The translations under genes were made by a program, and so were the position numbers. Positions 62,600 to 64,000 of a DNA stretch of 64,000 bases are shown here, piece after piece. The stretch is from Leptothoe spongobia TAU-MAC 1115 (GTDB taxonomy: Bacteria; Cyanobacteriota; Cyanobacteriia; Phormidesmidales; Phormidesmidaceae), in contig NZ_JADOES010000006.1 in assembly GCF_018739885.1 (NCBI RefSeq), positions 95,958-159,957 of the forward strand, in the 5' to 3' direction. Within the stretch, counting starts at the first letter, position 1. The number at the start of each line of letters is the position of its first letter. Below the pieces are notes generated by a model that worked only from the letters and a program-made list of their open reading frames with translations, searched no databases and had not been told where the DNA came from.

Positions 62600-62723
62600 G
62601 GGGGTGTCTCTCTTGCTCGACAAATTCATAATCGCAAAGGAAGAGAATTAGCGCAGGTGGTGAATGCCCCCATGGTTTGGGGTAAAATTACACCGACATT
62701 ACCGTATACGGTTTCCCACCACC

Positions 62724-63227
62724 ATGGCCCAAAGTACTGTTCTGAAAGTATTCCAAAGCTTTTCAACTGCAGCCCTTCTAGCTGTTTTTATACTACTTGT
62801 GCCAGTGGTAAAAGTGTCTGGATTGTTGTTTTCTTGGTTTATACCCATGGCGGATGCTGCCCCCCAGGACCATTTTCGACGAGCTGAGATCAAAGGTGAT
62901 GCTGAACTGATGGAGGCCTATCGCAATGGGCAATCTGATTTAATTGTGGACGGTGTCGGTCGAGTAGAACGCTTACTCGCAGACGATTTAGAAGGTTCAC
63001 GGCATCAGAAGTTTATTTTGCGACTAGAGTCAGGACAGTCACTGCTGGTTAGTCACAATATCGATGTATCTCCTCGGATTGATACATTACGCGAGGGGGA
63101 TGAGGTGAGATTTCGAGGGGAATATGAATGGAATGAGCGCGGTGGCATTCTACACTGGACCCATGATGATCCTAAGGACTGGCATGCAGATGGGTGGCTA
63201 GAGCATAACGGCATTCGCTATGACTAA
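62724..63227 (+). CDS. DUF3465 protein, exported
   Basis: About 167 residues from ATG 62724; the frame opens 20 codons earlier without a ribosome binding site. A membrane or signal segment (TAALLAVFILLVPVVKVSGLLFSWF) precedes a beta domain: VDGVGRVERLLADDLEGSRHQKFILRLESGQSLLVSHNIDVSPRIDTLREGDEVRFRGEYEWNERGGILHWTHDDP, the DUF3465 signature. It resembles an OB-like fold; the His residues in SRHQKF and HWTHDDP may bind metal. Function unknown. Confidence 0.85.
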   Translation: MAQSTVLKVFQSFSTAALLAVFILLVPVVKVSGLLFSWFIPMADAAPQDHFRRAEIKGDAELMEAYRNGQSDLIVDGVGRVERLLADDLEGSRHQKFILRLESGQSLLVSHNIDVSPRIDTLREGDEVRFRGEYEWNERGGILHWTHDDPKDWHADGWLEHNGIRYD

Positions 63228-63326
63228 GTCCCAAGCCAGACTGTCCAATCATTTAGGACGTACTCTGTTAGTCCATCTTGTAGAATTCTTTTTCTAGGAC
63301 AATGCGTCTGTTATAACAAATCTTTT

Positions 63327-63926
63327 TCACTCAATGAGGATTTACAGGCTGTACCCCTGGGTGACACGGGTGAGTTGTACATTGCCGGTGACTGTTTGGC
63401 GCGGGGGTATCTACACCGACCCGAGATTACAGCAGCGCGATTTATCCAGCATGGTGGCACTATTCTTTATAAAACTGGAGATTTGGCCCGGTATCTGTCA
63501 GATGGCAACCTTGAATATCTTGGTCGTAGCGACCAGCAGATCAAAATTCGTGGATTCCGGGTTCGGGGTATACCAATGATGATCTATCGACCTAGCAACA
63601 TTATGGGAGACACGACCAGCGGTATTTGTTCCCCAGATAGTTTTGTGATCAAAATGATTCAAGGATTTACTCAGGTGGGACTAGCGCCAGATATTGATGC
63701 GGCATTAAACCTGGTGCCGGTAGATTATGTCAGTCGTGCGATTTTGCATTTGTCCCGGACACAGTCTCCTAACGGTCAAGCATTTAATGTGGTGAATCCT
63801 CAGACTTATAGCTGGAATAAGCTAGTGGACTGGATGGGGGCTTGCCAGGGCTATTCGCTGAAGCGAGTTTCCCATGAAACCTGGTGTGCTGAGGTGATTA
63901 ATGTGATTGGTCAGGATCAAGACTAG
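63327..63926 (+). pseudogene. Remnant of an NRPS/reductase gene: A-domain tail fused to thioester-reductase tail
   Basis: In one frame: SLNEDLQAVPLGDTGELYIAGDCLARGYLHRPE...LYKTGDLARYLSDGNLEYLGRSDQQIKIRGFRV, the last third of an NRPS adenylation domain (core motifs A6-A8, YKTGDL and GRxDxQxKIRGFR), joined directly to RGIPMMIYRPSNIMGDTTSG...NLVPVDYVSRAILHLS...NGQAFNVVNPQTYSWNKLVDWM, the C-terminal part of a thioester-reductase (extended SDR) domain. The end of the A-domain, the carrier protein and the Rossmann core are missing, and the frame lacks a plausible start. An in-frame deletion in an ancient NRPS is the best explanation. Confidence 0.85.
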
Positions 63927-64000
63927 GAGTTACGCATTGACAAAAGTCCATCAATAGTATCAGGCAAAGGTAGCTTCTGTTGCATGGTCCAGAATAAACT

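Noticed and set aside
63927..64000. Possible C-terminal end of a minus-strand gene at the right edge (open frame ending near 63925)
   Set aside because: Only about 25 codons are visible, with no recognisable motif, so it cannot be supported.

Overview
The window is chromosomal DNA of a cyanobacterium. It carries a psbE-psbF-psbL-psbJ operon with rubredoxin and Ycf48 genes upstream, an ndhC-ndhK-ndhJ operon, a photosystem II S4-domain protein, a five-gene urtABCDE urea transporter and scattered HIP1 octamers (GCGATCGC, e.g. near 15690, 26600, 34040, 39230, 55290). Together these point to a Leptolyngbya-like or related lineage; the genus is inference.

Layout. Positions 1-6634 (minus strand) are part of an exopolysaccharide locus: a partial gene at the left edge, a glycosyltransferase, a polysaccharide pyruvyl transferase, a sulfotransferase, an ABC exporter and a WecG/TagA-type glycosyltransferase. 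After a 1.1 kb gap the export genes follow on the plus strand: an outer-membrane OPX (Wza-like) protein and a Wzc-like co-polymerase. Positions 11.6-15 kb hold a methyltransferase, an unrecognised membrane/coiled-coil protein and the S4 protein. Positions 15.8-20.1 kb carry two secreted CAP-domain proteins with almost identical RTX C-termini, separated by a dead ISL3-type transposase fragment; a LuxR-type regulator follows.

Positions 21.1-31.8 kb form a nitrogen-scavenging region: ureE-ureF-ureG, then urtA-urtB-urtC-urtD-urtE behind a textbook NtcA promoter (GTA-N8-TAC, 22 bp, TACCAT), then mscL, purU, uraD and a decayed uraH. UrtD carries an extra TerB-like C-terminal domain. Positions 32.7-35.7 kb hold a pentapeptide-repeat protein, Fur, and an iron operon (FutA/IdiA binding protein plus PKHD hydroxylase). 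Positions 36.7-41.3 kb are photosynthetic: ndhCKJ, rubredoxin, ycf48, psbEFLJ. A dense cluster of short palindromes lies between psbL and psbJ, and two very small membrane-protein genes (near 41.7 and 49.2 kb) are easily missed.

Positions 41.9-48.6 kb carry a large acidic protein of unknown function and a signalling pair (REC-PAS-PAS-GGDEF-EAL and a histidine kinase). Positions 48.7-63.2 kb are mostly housekeeping: rpsN, nth, an S2P protease, serS, NifU-like protein, WD40 protein, HAD-NurA, Uma2, a restriction-type nuclease domain, an Omp85 protein, mnmG and three small conserved proteins. The right edge holds a non-ribosomal peptide synthetase remnant in which an adenylation-domain tail is joined directly to a thioester-reductase tail.

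The window contains no rRNA, tRNA or CRISPR array that I could support. I saw no clear new multi-gene system. The items most worth following are the psbL-psbJ palindromes, the two small membrane proteins, the UrtD-TerB fusion, the CAP-RTX pair, and the uraH and NRPS relics.
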